A DNA stretch of 56,453 nucleotides from Coprinus comatus (Eukaryota > Basidiomycota > Agaricomycetes > Agaricales > Agaricaceae). The notes beneath the pieces were generated by a model. It made no database searches, was not told where the DNA came from, and was given only the letters and a program-made list of their open reading frames with translations. The stretch is taken from the NCBI GenBank assembly GCA_034638255.1, contig JAWPGT010000117.1:1-56453 (forward strand). The letters run 5' to 3'. Positions 44,043 to 54,233 of the stretch are shown piece by piece. The position numbers and the translations under genes were made by a program. How positions within the stretch are numbered: position 1 is the first letter of the stretch; each line of letters starts with the position of its first letter.

Positions 44043-44646
44043 CAAACTCTGGTTATAATTTGGGTACCCAACTTTATCCCACAACTTCGACCATAAAGGC
44101 CCATTCGTCAACTTTAATACCCATGCAGGTCACCCCAAGTTACGCACAATTTGCATCTATACTCAATCCTTGTATGAAAACGGTCTAGTTTCCGGACAAT
44201 CACAACCTTACATGGAAAATGGAAGTAGTAGACCGCACACTGGCAGCAATACTTACACGAATAAGAACACTGCTCAAGTTCCTAATCGAGACTCAAGAAG
44301 TGTGCATCCTTATGGATATAGACCCATCACCTCCACTTCTCGCTTAGCAACGCAGTCATATTTGGAACAAGAAACCGAAAATCATGATGATCATGCATCA
44401 CAACAGCTGTACAACGAGATGTCAACATTTACAATGCCGGTACCATCTCAGCATTATGATCTACCCCAAACTATGTTACAGAACTTTAACATGAATGCAA
44501 ATATCCTCGGTCAAGAACGTCAGTTCATACAAGGGGACCCGGCGAGCGATTACTCGTTTATGTTCTCGGGTAGTGGAGATTATGAGAATAATAGTACTTA
44601 CACTGCTGGAAATGATTCTATCTGCGATAAATTTCAATGCTTTTAA
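44043..44646 (+). pseudogene. Detached C-terminal coding remnant of the left zinc-finger gene
   Basis: It aligns with the C-terminus of the right copy (NRDSRSVHPYGYRPITSTSRLA, MPVPSQHYDLPQTM, SDYSFMFSGSGDY) but in frames not reached by the upstream exon. An extra block near 44000-44020 and a missing base near 44165-44180 explain the breaks. Confidence 0.65.
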
Positions 44647-44837
44647 GTCCTCGAACTCTTGGATGTTAAAAATGACTTCGGTATGTATTTTTAATTAATT
44701 TCATCGTCCTAACTTTTTATAACATCACTGTATATATAAAGATATAGAATCAGAGTCTCGTCGTCTCAGTAGTTTTTTTAGTTTTACTTCAGAAAGGTTC
44801 TAGATAAACGATTAAATACACAAAAAATGACGTGCAT

Positions 44838-45075
44838 TTATATTCCCATAACTTGTATCCAACAGAATGATTGATGAATAATATAGCAATACTCGTTACA
44901 TTGACACTTTCCTGGAGAGCAGAAACCGGCGGCAACACAAATAGCTCCAGGAGGTTGTAAGATCCACACCAGAGCGTGTGAGGATGCAAAAGGACACATT
45001 GTACAAATGATGGTTGAAGTTACGAAACTACCAAATAGTTGACCAAATGCCCACGATGTCGAAAGCATGGTAGTG
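44838..45075 (-). pseudogene. Deleted transporter remnant
   Basis: The left half matches the last exon of the transporter at 50423-50560 (degraded VWILQPPGAICVAAGF). The right half matches its WWAFGQLLGSL exon at about 51790-51845 (STSWAFGQLFGSFV). Everything between these two exons is deleted. Confidence 0.8.
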
Positions 45076-45367
45076 AGGTACTGTCAGGAACTGAGCTTGT
45101 CGACGACTTCGGAACTCAATGCCATGTGATGTTCAATTTCCCCGATTAGTTGGTACTACAATGGGGGTGATGTGTCTCAGCCTCCTTGAAGTTATAACAC
45201 TCCGGTAACAACCGGCGACAATGCTCACATGTACGCCGTGCTATAATTGTTACGATGGAGTGATGAAACCGCAATATTGAATGATATGAACAAGTCAACA
45301 AAGTATAAGAATCGTACGTGGGTAGTATATAATGCCAACAGACCAGTGTGTTACAGAGTAAAGAATC

Positions 45368-46582
45368 ATGCCCATCCCGTTCATATATCCAGAGCTAAAA
45401 GTTGGGATAGTATTTCTTTCCAGTACACTTTATGGTATATTCCTCGTTCTACTTTGTCTATCCTCTTTCATCCTCCATCGTCAATGCAAAAGAAACGAAG
45501 CTTACAAGTCAAGTACTTTTGTCTATCTTTTCTTCAACTACACGATGTTGGTGACATTAACTGCTGTATGTGACCCCTGAAACGTTATTAGAGACTACCT
45601 TTACTCATTTCATTGTTAGGTTTGGACCATGTCTGCGATTATGACAAATAGGCCCGAGATTGTAGAGCATGCAGAGAAAGATCGCTGGACAACCTTTATG
45701 TTTGCTCAACACATAGTGGGCTACCTCGCTAGCTTCATTGGTGACATGGTAATGGTGAGTCGGTATATCTGTAATGGGATCATCACCATGCTTCAATAGT
45801 ATCTCACTGGCCAAAAATTCTAGGCATATCGGCTATATATTATCTGGAACCAAGCAAAACCATTATTATACATTTATTCAGTTGTTTTAATTGCCGCTGT
45901 TAGTACGTCTGGATCATGCCACGTGAATCGGACTCTGGATTACTCATACAGCCATACTAGCACTGTCCATTTGGAATGTCGTTTGTTTTCTACGTACACA
46001 AAAGTCCTCTGGCACTTCTAGCAGCTCTCTGGCAGTGATTACAATCGCGTGCGTACCATTTCCGATGTGGTCTTTCTCATTTTCTAAAATATCATGTTCA
46101 TAGAGTGAATATTATTATATGTGGACTAATCATTTACAAAGCGTGGTCGAAATATCGGGTTATTAGGGAGCTCGGGGATTGGAAATTTATTCTGGTAAGA
46201 TTCTTGATTACTGTTCCCGCCATCTCACCAGCATGAGGTAGCGCCCCTTGGCCATCATTTCTGAGAGCTCCGGGATCTACGCGTATGTTTCTTCGTCAAC
46301 TTTTTCCTGCTCTGTCTGGATCAGGTTACTTATTAAAATACAACTAGAGTGTGGATGCTCACATGGATCATTACCTGCTATGCCTATGTGGACCTATCCC
46401 AAACACTACTTTATGGAAACCCTTATATAGCGGGGATAGCATCTATGCTTATCAATATCCGAGTAGGTCTGGGTTGGGCTGTGGGAGAGGAAGGGAGATC
46501 TACCTACTCTATACAGTCTGTTTCAATTCCTGATTTTCACCGAGGTTCAAGACAGGAAGAAGGCTCAACAGAGGATGTATAA
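45368..46582 (+). CDS. Multi-pass membrane protein of an Agaricomycete family
   Basis: About eight exons. The ATG at 45368 gives MPIPFIYPELKVGIVFLSSTLYGIFLVLLCL (TM1), followed by YLFFNYTMLVTLTA (TM2), VWTMSAIMTNRPEIVEHAEKDRW...AQHIVGYLASFIGD (TM3), AYRLYIIWNQAKPLLYIYSVVLIAAV (TM4), ILALSIWNVVCFLRTQ (TM5), VNIIICGLIIYKAW (TM6), and IISESSGIYA then VWMLTWIITCY and GIASMLINIRVGLG (TM7). The order and the R-Y-I-W and ESSGIYA motifs are those of a large, uncharacterised seven-TM-like family in mushroom-forming fungi. Function is unknown; receptor-like topology is only suggestive. It lies between the two duplicated segments. Confidence 0.7.
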
Positions 46583-46949
46583 ACCTCGTGTCGATACCTT
46601 GGATGTTCTCTCTCGTACTTTTTAACCTAACTGGTTTCTGATAATAGTCGTCGTCAATATCATTACATTAATAATTGGATTCGTAATAATAATTGACTAT
46701 TTCGTTCTTTATCTATGTCTATTTAACGTTTAATAGTGACCATTGGTCGGTTGTGCCCTAGGGCAATCTCAGGCGATTATCTCATGTGACGGGATCCAAT
46801 GCACAAATGACTGCTAGTGGCAGCAGGTGGCAGCTAATTATGTGCTCGACACACCCTTTCAAGTCCATAATATTGGTCATCCGTCAACTCTCCTGAGTTT
46901 GATAATAGTAAACATTAACTCCTTTTCTCACATTTAAACCTTTAGCAAG

Positions 46950-47690
46950 TCACCCATATCGAAAGGATGCCAGTAATGGAGGAAGGTCGTGTTTGTTGGG
47001 AGTTGCTTCAAAAAACTTCATTTCGTCCGACTTGCTTTCTTTCCATCTCCACGAGATAGCAATATCCTGTAAGTCCCACATCTCCGCATCGTCATCTGTG
47101 TTAATATCTACTACAATAAACCACCAATATACCCAAAGTATGAGCAACAGGGACGAGGTATAGAACTTTGTTACATGCTCAGGCGGTTTTGCGCATATAA
47201 AAAAAACTAAGGGAGATAGCTCTCAATGCTTACGTAGAAATTAGCTTCCATTACGAGAGAGGAAATGATGTCATGACCAAGACGAAGATTTAAATTATCC
47301 TCCGTCACAGTCTCAAACTGCAGGGCTTGCACTTCTTTGACCCTGATGATAAGAAAAGCCAGTACAAACATGTATAAATACATTATCTTCCCACGCTAAT
47401 AATGGTTGGAAACGTCAAATGTATATCTGACCTGGAGGTTGACGGTCGGTTATTGACCAAGCCCTATTATTCACCCCGTGTACCCTACTAGAACGTAGTG
47501 CTGTAGGGTTGCGTACAACTTTGAACATTGGTAATATTCACAAAAGTGCCATCAGTAAAATAATCTAACTAACGAGTCCAACTCACCACTGACTCTTATG
47601 ATAACATAGTACTCTGCAGTCAAACCCTTCGGCATCTCTCCTTTGATCATATCACACGCAACATCTTCAAGCGTCTACTCTGATCCATGT
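46950..47690 (-). CDS. Hypothetical multi-exon protein
   Basis: Minus-strand exons of good coding character can be read: MPKGLTAEYYVIIRVSG (about 47640-47590), KVVRNPTALRSSRVHGVNNRAWSITDRQPP (about 47525-47440), VKEVQALQFETVTEDNLNLRLGHDIISSLVMEANFY (about 47345-47237), and a last exon 47147-46950 (WVYWWFIVVDINTDDDAEMWDLQDIAISW...). I could not verify every junction. The family is not recognised. Confidence 0.45.
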
Positions 47691-47752
47691 ACTGTGCATA
47701 TCACGTTGTTAAAAGTCAAATTCCAAATCAGCATATCTGATGCCGAACTTCG

Positions 47753-50700
47753 GCCCAAGCGTAGACAAGAAAATGTCTGCTTTCATGATCAACTTCTCGG
47801 TTCATAGTCCAAGCACATCGGACTCGGGACAGATTGATGACAACAAGGTTGGTCACAATGCACAACGGATCGGAATGCAAATGTTGTCTTCTTTTCTTTA
47901 ACTCTCCGACCATTTGATTTATTGTGTTCGTCGCTTTTATAAACAGAGAACTGACGGTGTGTTTTCTTTCCTTTCATTCTCAATCATTCCACATATTTAT
48001 CACCCTCACCTCAAGTACAATGTCCGATATTCGGTGAGCTCCTTGAACAATCGATAAATACAAACGAACCTAACTGAATCATTCGCTATCATTATAAAAG
48101 CCAAATACAATAATATGCCCATTTTGCGATGTGCACGTGTTCCGAAGACATCTTTTGGAATGCATGGAGCTATACACAAACGTTATCACTAGTGCGTTTA
48201 TCCCCTTCAACCTTGGATAACCCTTCTCATCTATCTCACAACCAGCCTCACCTGTCATTACGACTTGTGTACATATGGAAAAAACTCGCGAACTAGTAGT
48301 GGTATAAATTTCAAAAGTCATTGTAAAAACCAGTGCGTTGATTTATACTTATTCACTGCCACCATTTGGCTGAATTGGCGTTTTTTTCGTCTTAAAGTGT
48401 TTATCCAACTCCTTATTTATGTGTCCTTTGTCCTGAAAGATTCGAAAAAAGAGAAGAGCTTTTAGATCATAGTCGTCGCGAGGGTCATGAATACGAAACA
48501 ATATTAGAAGATATCAAAGTCAGAAAGAAGATCACAGAAGAATATACCCAACCACAAGTTCCGAATTCATACCCCACCGCTGACTGACTCATCTGGAAGA
48601 CGTCCCAAAGGCATCACCAAAGCGTATAACAAAACTCCTCAGGCTCGAGTTCCGAAAGCGAGTAGTTCAAAAGTGACCCAACTTTGTCTTCGATTCCCAA
48701 CACTCAAACCTCCAATGACCCAACTTCCTCTTCCATTCCCAACGCTCAGAGTTCAGATGTTCAGCCCATTCCGAGAATACGTGCACTCATAGTTGCCCCT
48801 CCCTTTACTGAACTGCCAAACCACGTCTTTGGTTTAGACCGGGTGGAGGAGAAGAGAATACGCTAGCTTTGGAAGTGGTGGATATTAGATGTATTTATAA
48901 CGAGCGGAGGCAAGGAGAACCATTAAAAGTCGAATTGGAAACAACGAACGAAGGTCCAAATATTGTTCTTGGAAAAGAACTTACATTTCCAGGTTACAAA
49001 CTTACACAAAAACGTAAACCTGGGAGACCTGCGAAGCCACGAAACGCGAAAGAATTCATGGACGATAAAACTGTTAAAAGTTTTTTGTTGTTTAGAGTCT
49101 CAGGGAATCATCAAATAGAGGCTTGGATTTGTCTTCCTGAAATGCCTGGTGGTCGTAAAGATGGACAACGTCATACTTATTTTGTTCTTCCAATTACGGA
49201 GGAGGAGCTTGTGAAAGAACGTGATGTACGAAAGCAAGCATTGTTGGGATCCACTGAAAATTCTGAATCACCTTCAAACTTCAATGGTTTTACTCATGAT
49301 TTCAAGGCATATATTTCGACTCTCTTGTTTCCACAATTCAAACCTGCTGTGCCAACCAAACATCTACAGACATGCCTACTGCCGCTTGCTCGGTTTATCC
49401 AATCTAGCAAACTCTCATCCTGGTCATACAATTGGGTATCCGCATTTGATAGTAAGTATTTACATTTCTTCTCGATAATCATGATATCAATAATGTTATT
49501 TTCAGACACTAATACGTTCTCTATGATAGCAGAGACGGATTCCAATGGCTATAGTAGGAATACCAATGTCCCAATTCCGAACACCGCGTACAACCAACCC
49601 CATATACCACCATCGTACTTTGGACCTCTTCCTGATATGCCAAATTCTGGCGATGATTTGGGTAACCAGATTTACGCCAGTCAAGGCAATGGAGATGATA
49701 CTGGTGTTTCTTCAACGTTCAACGCAGTACCGGCGACTATACCGACTCATTTTTCATTACCAACCCAACAGGCGACCCCAACTTATGCACAGCTCGCGTC
49801 TATATTACAATCTTTGCATAAAAGCAATCTGGTTTCGGAAAAATTACAATCTGGAAGCGGAATATCACGTACGAGCAGTAACTCTCTCACGAATAGGAAC
49901 ACTGGTCAAGTTCCTAATCGAGACTCCAGAAAGGCTCATCCTTATGGGAACAGACCTATCACCTCTACTTCTCGTTTGGCAGCGAAATCGCATTCGGAAC
50001 AAGAAACAGAAGCTCACAATGATAATAGTACACAACAGCAGCTGTACAATGAAACCCCAACATTTGCGATGCCGGTACCATCTCAGCATTATGATCTACC
50101 CCAAGCTATGATGCAGAACTTCAACGCGAGTGCAGGTATATCGGTCAAGAACCTCAGTTTACACAACAGAACTTTGATGTTGATTACTCGTTTACGTTCT
50201 CGGGTAGTGGAGGAGATTATGCCAATAACAGTGTTTACACGGGCAATGATCCTAATATTAATGATCTGTTCCCAAATGTTTAAACCCTTGGACACTTGTA
50301 CAATGACCTGAACATGCCGGCATTTTCATATCATGTACATGTATAAAGATCGGGAATAGTATCCTTGTATTTCTCCAAGATCATACTAGTAATCCAACAG
50401 AATGATTAATATAACAACATTTTTACATTGATGCTTTTCCTCGCGAATCGAAAGGAAGAAGCAGAGCAATAAAACCGGCAGCAATAAAAATAGCACCAGA
50501 AATAAAAATTGGTACAGAAGTTGTAAGATCGGCGTATAGTGCGATGATCGGAGCCTGTAAATATAAGTTATACATCTAACGATACAAGCATTTTCAAAGG
50601 TAATGTTCGAACTGACCATAATTCCAAATATCCGATTTGCAGTAGCTGTCAAAGCATTTCCGGTTCCTCTATCCTTCGTAGGGAACACTTCTGGCGTGAG

Positions 50701-52000
50701 CGCATATAGAACACCATACATAATGTTACTTGTGAAGCTATATGCACAGTTCCAACCCAGGAGAGCGTTTGATGTACGTGACGTTGTGGAGCAAAGTATA
50801 AAAACGCCAGTGAGGACTGGATATCAAATATGAACAATTGCTTCGGTACCCAGATAAATACGTACGTGTGAAGATCGACAGGGTTCCGCGCCTGCCCAAA
50901 ACAGGCAGATCGACTAACCACCCTGCAAGCAATGATCCAGGTACTCCTATGGTGCTCAGAATTGCTTGCTAACGAAAATGTGAGGATGCTACACAAACGC
51001 AAATATGCATGAATCACTTACATTCCTATAAGTGATGTATATAGAGCCATCCCCGAAAACAGCACCCCTTGTCGACAGACTAGAGTTCGGGAATTATTAG
51101 AACGGAAGAACAAAACTCATGATCATGAATGAGTCTACGTACTAGTATGTCACAAAGGCGTTATATCTGTATCATGATGAGATTGAAACTTCAAGCAAGC
51201 AGAACAGGACTTACAGAGGAAATGCAAGACCAATCAATGCTGCAGGTACCGTACATCAGGAATTTATATCATTTACGATGGTCGTTTACTCGTACCCCAC
51301 AGGATGATGAGCAGGGTTGTTGAATAAGCCATTTTTCTTGTCGCAAATAATGGTTTTACATGCGAGCCACTGAACTTGTCCAAATGTTGTTGCAAAACGG
51401 CCTTCACATATGTGTTACTGGCATCTTTCTCTGTATCTGTCTCAACATCAGAGATTTTTTCCACTTTCTGGAGGTCCTCCAGAGAAAGGGATGATGTTTT
51501 ATTATTATAAATCGCAATTTTGTGAATGGTGTCGACTGCCAATTCATCTTTACCACGACCCATGAGGTATTTTGGGCTTTCGTATAATTTGAACAAGAAG
51601 AATCGGATAGCCCAAAGTACGATCATCAAACCGCCCATAGTGAAAAGGAAGTATCGCCACCCTTGGTTAGATTCTCTTGTGCAATTGGGGGGTGTAGTGA
51701 CTTCGCAAGAATAATTCCCGATCAAAGGCCAAGCGACCTAGGTCATCGTCAGTAGGTTTCTCATTTTACAAATGATGGTTGAACTTACGAGACTACCAAG
51801 TAGCTGACCAAATGCCCACCATATCGAAAGCACAGTAAGGAGGTACTGGTGTGATGCTGGTACAAATTCTAGGTGACATCTTTAGCATACGTTCGTTATT
51901 TCCAGCTTGTATGATGGGCTACGCACCGAGAAAAATAGATGAATCAACAGGTAAGTTTCCTCCCACTCCAATAGACCATACTGCTGCAAGTGAAATCAAC
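47753..52000. repeat. Segmental duplication, right copy
   Basis: Same order as the left copy: promoter, zinc-finger gene, transporter. Here the transporter is nearly complete and the zinc-finger gene is damaged. Confidence 0.8.
48020..50282 (+). pseudogene. Zinc-finger gene, right paralogue (broken)
   Basis: ATG at 48020 (MSDI...). Compared with the left copy, exon 1 lacks one base, finger 1 is frame-shifted after CPFCDVH by a two-base gain, and the segment after finger 2 (CVLCPERFEKREELLDHSRREGH) ends at a TGA near 48588. A long frame resumes at about 48869 (GKELTFPGYK, KRKPGRPAKPRN AT-hook-like, SFLLFRV, TYFVLPITEE) and reads through the intron position at 49451-49505, which happens to be open. 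A one-base loss near 50139 moves the last segment to another frame (GQEPQFTQQNFDVDYSF..., ending 50282). The N-terminal fingers cannot be joined to the body as written. Confidence 0.75.
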
Positions 52001-52688
52001 ATTGTTGATGAATTGGAGGCTCCAGCTACGGTGGCAAAAATTCCGACCATAAGCAAGGTAATATTAAATGACAGTCTGTTTAGTATGAATCTTTTAGTAC
52101 CAAGTTGATTTTGTTAGAATTTCAATATACTTACTTCCTTCCCCATATGTCCGACCCCACACCCCAAAAAGCAGCACCTATAAGCAAGCCAATGTTTTGC
52201 CCTAACTTTAGGAAAGGCCCTCGAAAGCGGTATTCTTGTAGAAGCGGTGGTAAAATTAGACCGGTGACTATCTAGACGATTTTTTTTAGCCAAGCTTCAT
52301 GTTAAATGGTGTTATAAGCAGCACACCGGCCATAAATTATCACTGTGAGAGTGGTCAGGGGAGAAGAGCGGTCTGTTTCATTCATTAATGAGATACATAC
52401 GCTAACCAACCAAATCCTGTGACGATGAAAAGACCCCTAAATTAAGGAGAGTGTCAGCACTCGAGTACTCACAAAGGGCAGAGTACACCGCGTATCTCAC
52501 CATTGGTACTTCCCCATTCCTATTTCCTGAATAGCATTATTGAGAATATGGGCTTTGAGGTGATAGACTGGATCAATAGTTCCTTCGGGAAGGGTACCCT
52601 CCGTCAATCTGTGCTCTGTTTTTCCCATTGTTTGATCCGTTGCTGATGGAGTGTCAGCCGAGGGCTCATTTTTAGGACCATCGGACAT
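50423..52688 (-). CDS. MFS sugar/metabolite transporter (SVOP/NaiP-like)
   Basis: Starts MSDGPKNEPSADTPS at 52688. Verified exons include 52688-52501, 52436-52401, 52342-52327 and 52271-52135. Features are LFIVTGFGWLADNLWP (TM1), GAAFWGVGSDIWGRK (MFS signature), GVGGNLPVDSSIFLEF, WWAFGQLLGSL, NQGWRYFLFTMGGLM, FFLFKLYESPKYLMGRGK, LSTRGAVFGDGS, GVPGSLLAGWLVDLPVLGRRG and EVFPTKDRGTGNALTATANRIFG. It ends ...PFDSRGKASM at 50423. It fits the fungal metabolite:H+ symporter group; substrate unknown. The segment near 51070-51170 (after LIGLAFPL) could not be joined without stop codons, so this copy may be damaged there. Confidence 0.8.
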
Positions 52689-53147
52689 AGTTTTGCGGAT
52701 GACTTGGAGAGGAAAGGAAAGAAAGCATGTTGGCTATCGTTGTTCACCTTATATGAACCTGTCCAATCACGCCATCTAGTATCATAACAGCTTAGTGAGA
52801 AAGTACAACTGTGTCTCTGTGATGTGCGGCATTAGAAAGTCGGAGATGGAGCTGTCGCGGTCACGTGGGCATTTAATTTTCCCATCACCTTCCCGAGCCC
52901 CCAGGAACAAGTGGACGATTGGACCAAGATTGGACTGGCTAACCCCTATGGCGGCTCATAACGGGCTAGAACTCCCCGAGAAACCCTCACCATAACCCCC
53001 ATTCTTTTGCAATTGTTTGAAGAGCAACATATCCGCAACAGATGACCGCGGAAATGACACTGCCTGGCAGTCACGGTGGAGCACTATTCTTAGTCGCGTC
53101 CAAGAGCCTTAAAAGCCTAGCGCCCTCGACGTGTTCCAGCACCAAAC

Positions 53148-53696
53148 ATGCACTTTTTATACTTCCTTTTCGCCCTCATCTTCTCTGTAAACGCTCAGCG
53201 CATCGCTGTTGGGTCCCCTCTAGACCAATCCATCCTTGTTGCCGGTGAAGATACTGTAGTTGAAATTGACCGCCCAGTGAGTAGACTCTAGACTGAATAC
53301 CAGGAGTCCATAGAGTCAGAAGAGTTCTGAATTCTATCAAAACAGAATTTCCTATCATCTGCCCAAGAAGTTTCCATCGTAATAGGCATTCAATCCTGTA
53401 CCACTGCTCCTTGTCTCCCACCCTCCGACATCATGGGACGAATTCTGTTCTCGGGTGAATTCCATCCCCAGTTCGATGAAGCCGATACCAGAAAACCTCC
53501 CCATCAAAACTATACCGTAACTATACCCGCGAACCTACCCAAAGGACGCGCTCAAATTGGGATAGTCCACCTTTCCCTTATTGGCGTAAGTAATATTATA
53601 CCATTTCCTGAACCGTTTTATGAATCCCATCATATTTGACAGGCGGGTCTTGCACCATTTCTTGAGACAAGAAACGTATCTGTTACTATACAGTAA
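53148..53696 (+). CDS. NIS1-like small secreted protein
   Basis: Exons 53148-53276, 53346-53585 and 53643-53696 give 140 residues, all junctions in frame. A signal peptide (about 1-17, MHFLYFLFALIFSVNAQ) is followed by IAVGSPLDQSILVAGEDTVVEI, VVIG-like SIVIGIQSCTTAPCLPP, ILFSGEFHPQF, QNYTVTIPANLPKGRAQIGIVHLSLIGAG and LETRNVSVTI. Order and motifs fit the fungal NIS1 family as I know it, secreted proteins reported in plant-associated fungi to dampen plant immune signalling. Role in this fungus is inference; saprotrophs carry homologues too. One cysteine pair, C-x5-C. Confidence 0.75.
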
Positions 53697-54233
53697 TCGG
53701 AGTGGCCATGATTAGAACAAAATTGATAATTGCTCTATGGACACGTGAAGTGATTTACACATCTTCTTTGATATCGAATCATTCTGTTCTCCCACTATTT
53801 TCTCACCACTTCTCTGATCTCCATCATCAGGAAAGTAGTCTATCTGAGCGGACCGGTTGTTCTTAATACTAAGGATGTGTACTAGCTACATCTTCCAAAC
53901 TCCTCTTTAATATCAATACCCAGTCATCATGTATCTCGCCACAACCAACTTAACTCCTTTGCTGGTCCATCTCGGTCTCTTGTTACTTACACATAATATC
54001 GTGTCCTTCAGTTCTCTGAAGCGGCCCGAACTTGGTTCAAGAAGCATTGTTTTAACCGAGCTCAAGCACTTCTTCCTCTTGTCGCATGACCGTCCGTCAT
54101 GTTCAGAGGCATAGTACACCAATGAGATTGCGTAGCTGGTATGCCGCAGCAACGCCGCCTGATGGTTAGCGAATACATATACTTGTAAAAAATTGTTATG
54201 AGAGTGTAAACCCGTCTGTTCTCCCACACAACA
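53697..54233. other. Intergenic, one weak small ORF
   Basis: A 61-codon frame at 53929-54114 has a hydrophobic N-terminus (LLVHLGLLLLTHNIVSF) but no family resemblance or supporting signals. I do not call it a gene. The rest is the promoter region of the GH35 gene. Confidence 0.35.

Larger units (their letters stand above)
42160..45080. repeat. Segmental duplication, left copy
   Basis: Homologous, in the same orientation, to about 47753-52000 excluding internal deletions. It covers the promoter, the zinc-finger gene and a scrap of the transporter that follows it. Homology starts near GGCCCAAGC and ends around the transporter N-terminal exon at 45075. Confidence 0.85.

Noticed and set aside
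53929..54114. 61-codon ORF with hydrophobic N-terminus
   Set aside because: No family, no promoter or splice support. Too little to call a gene.
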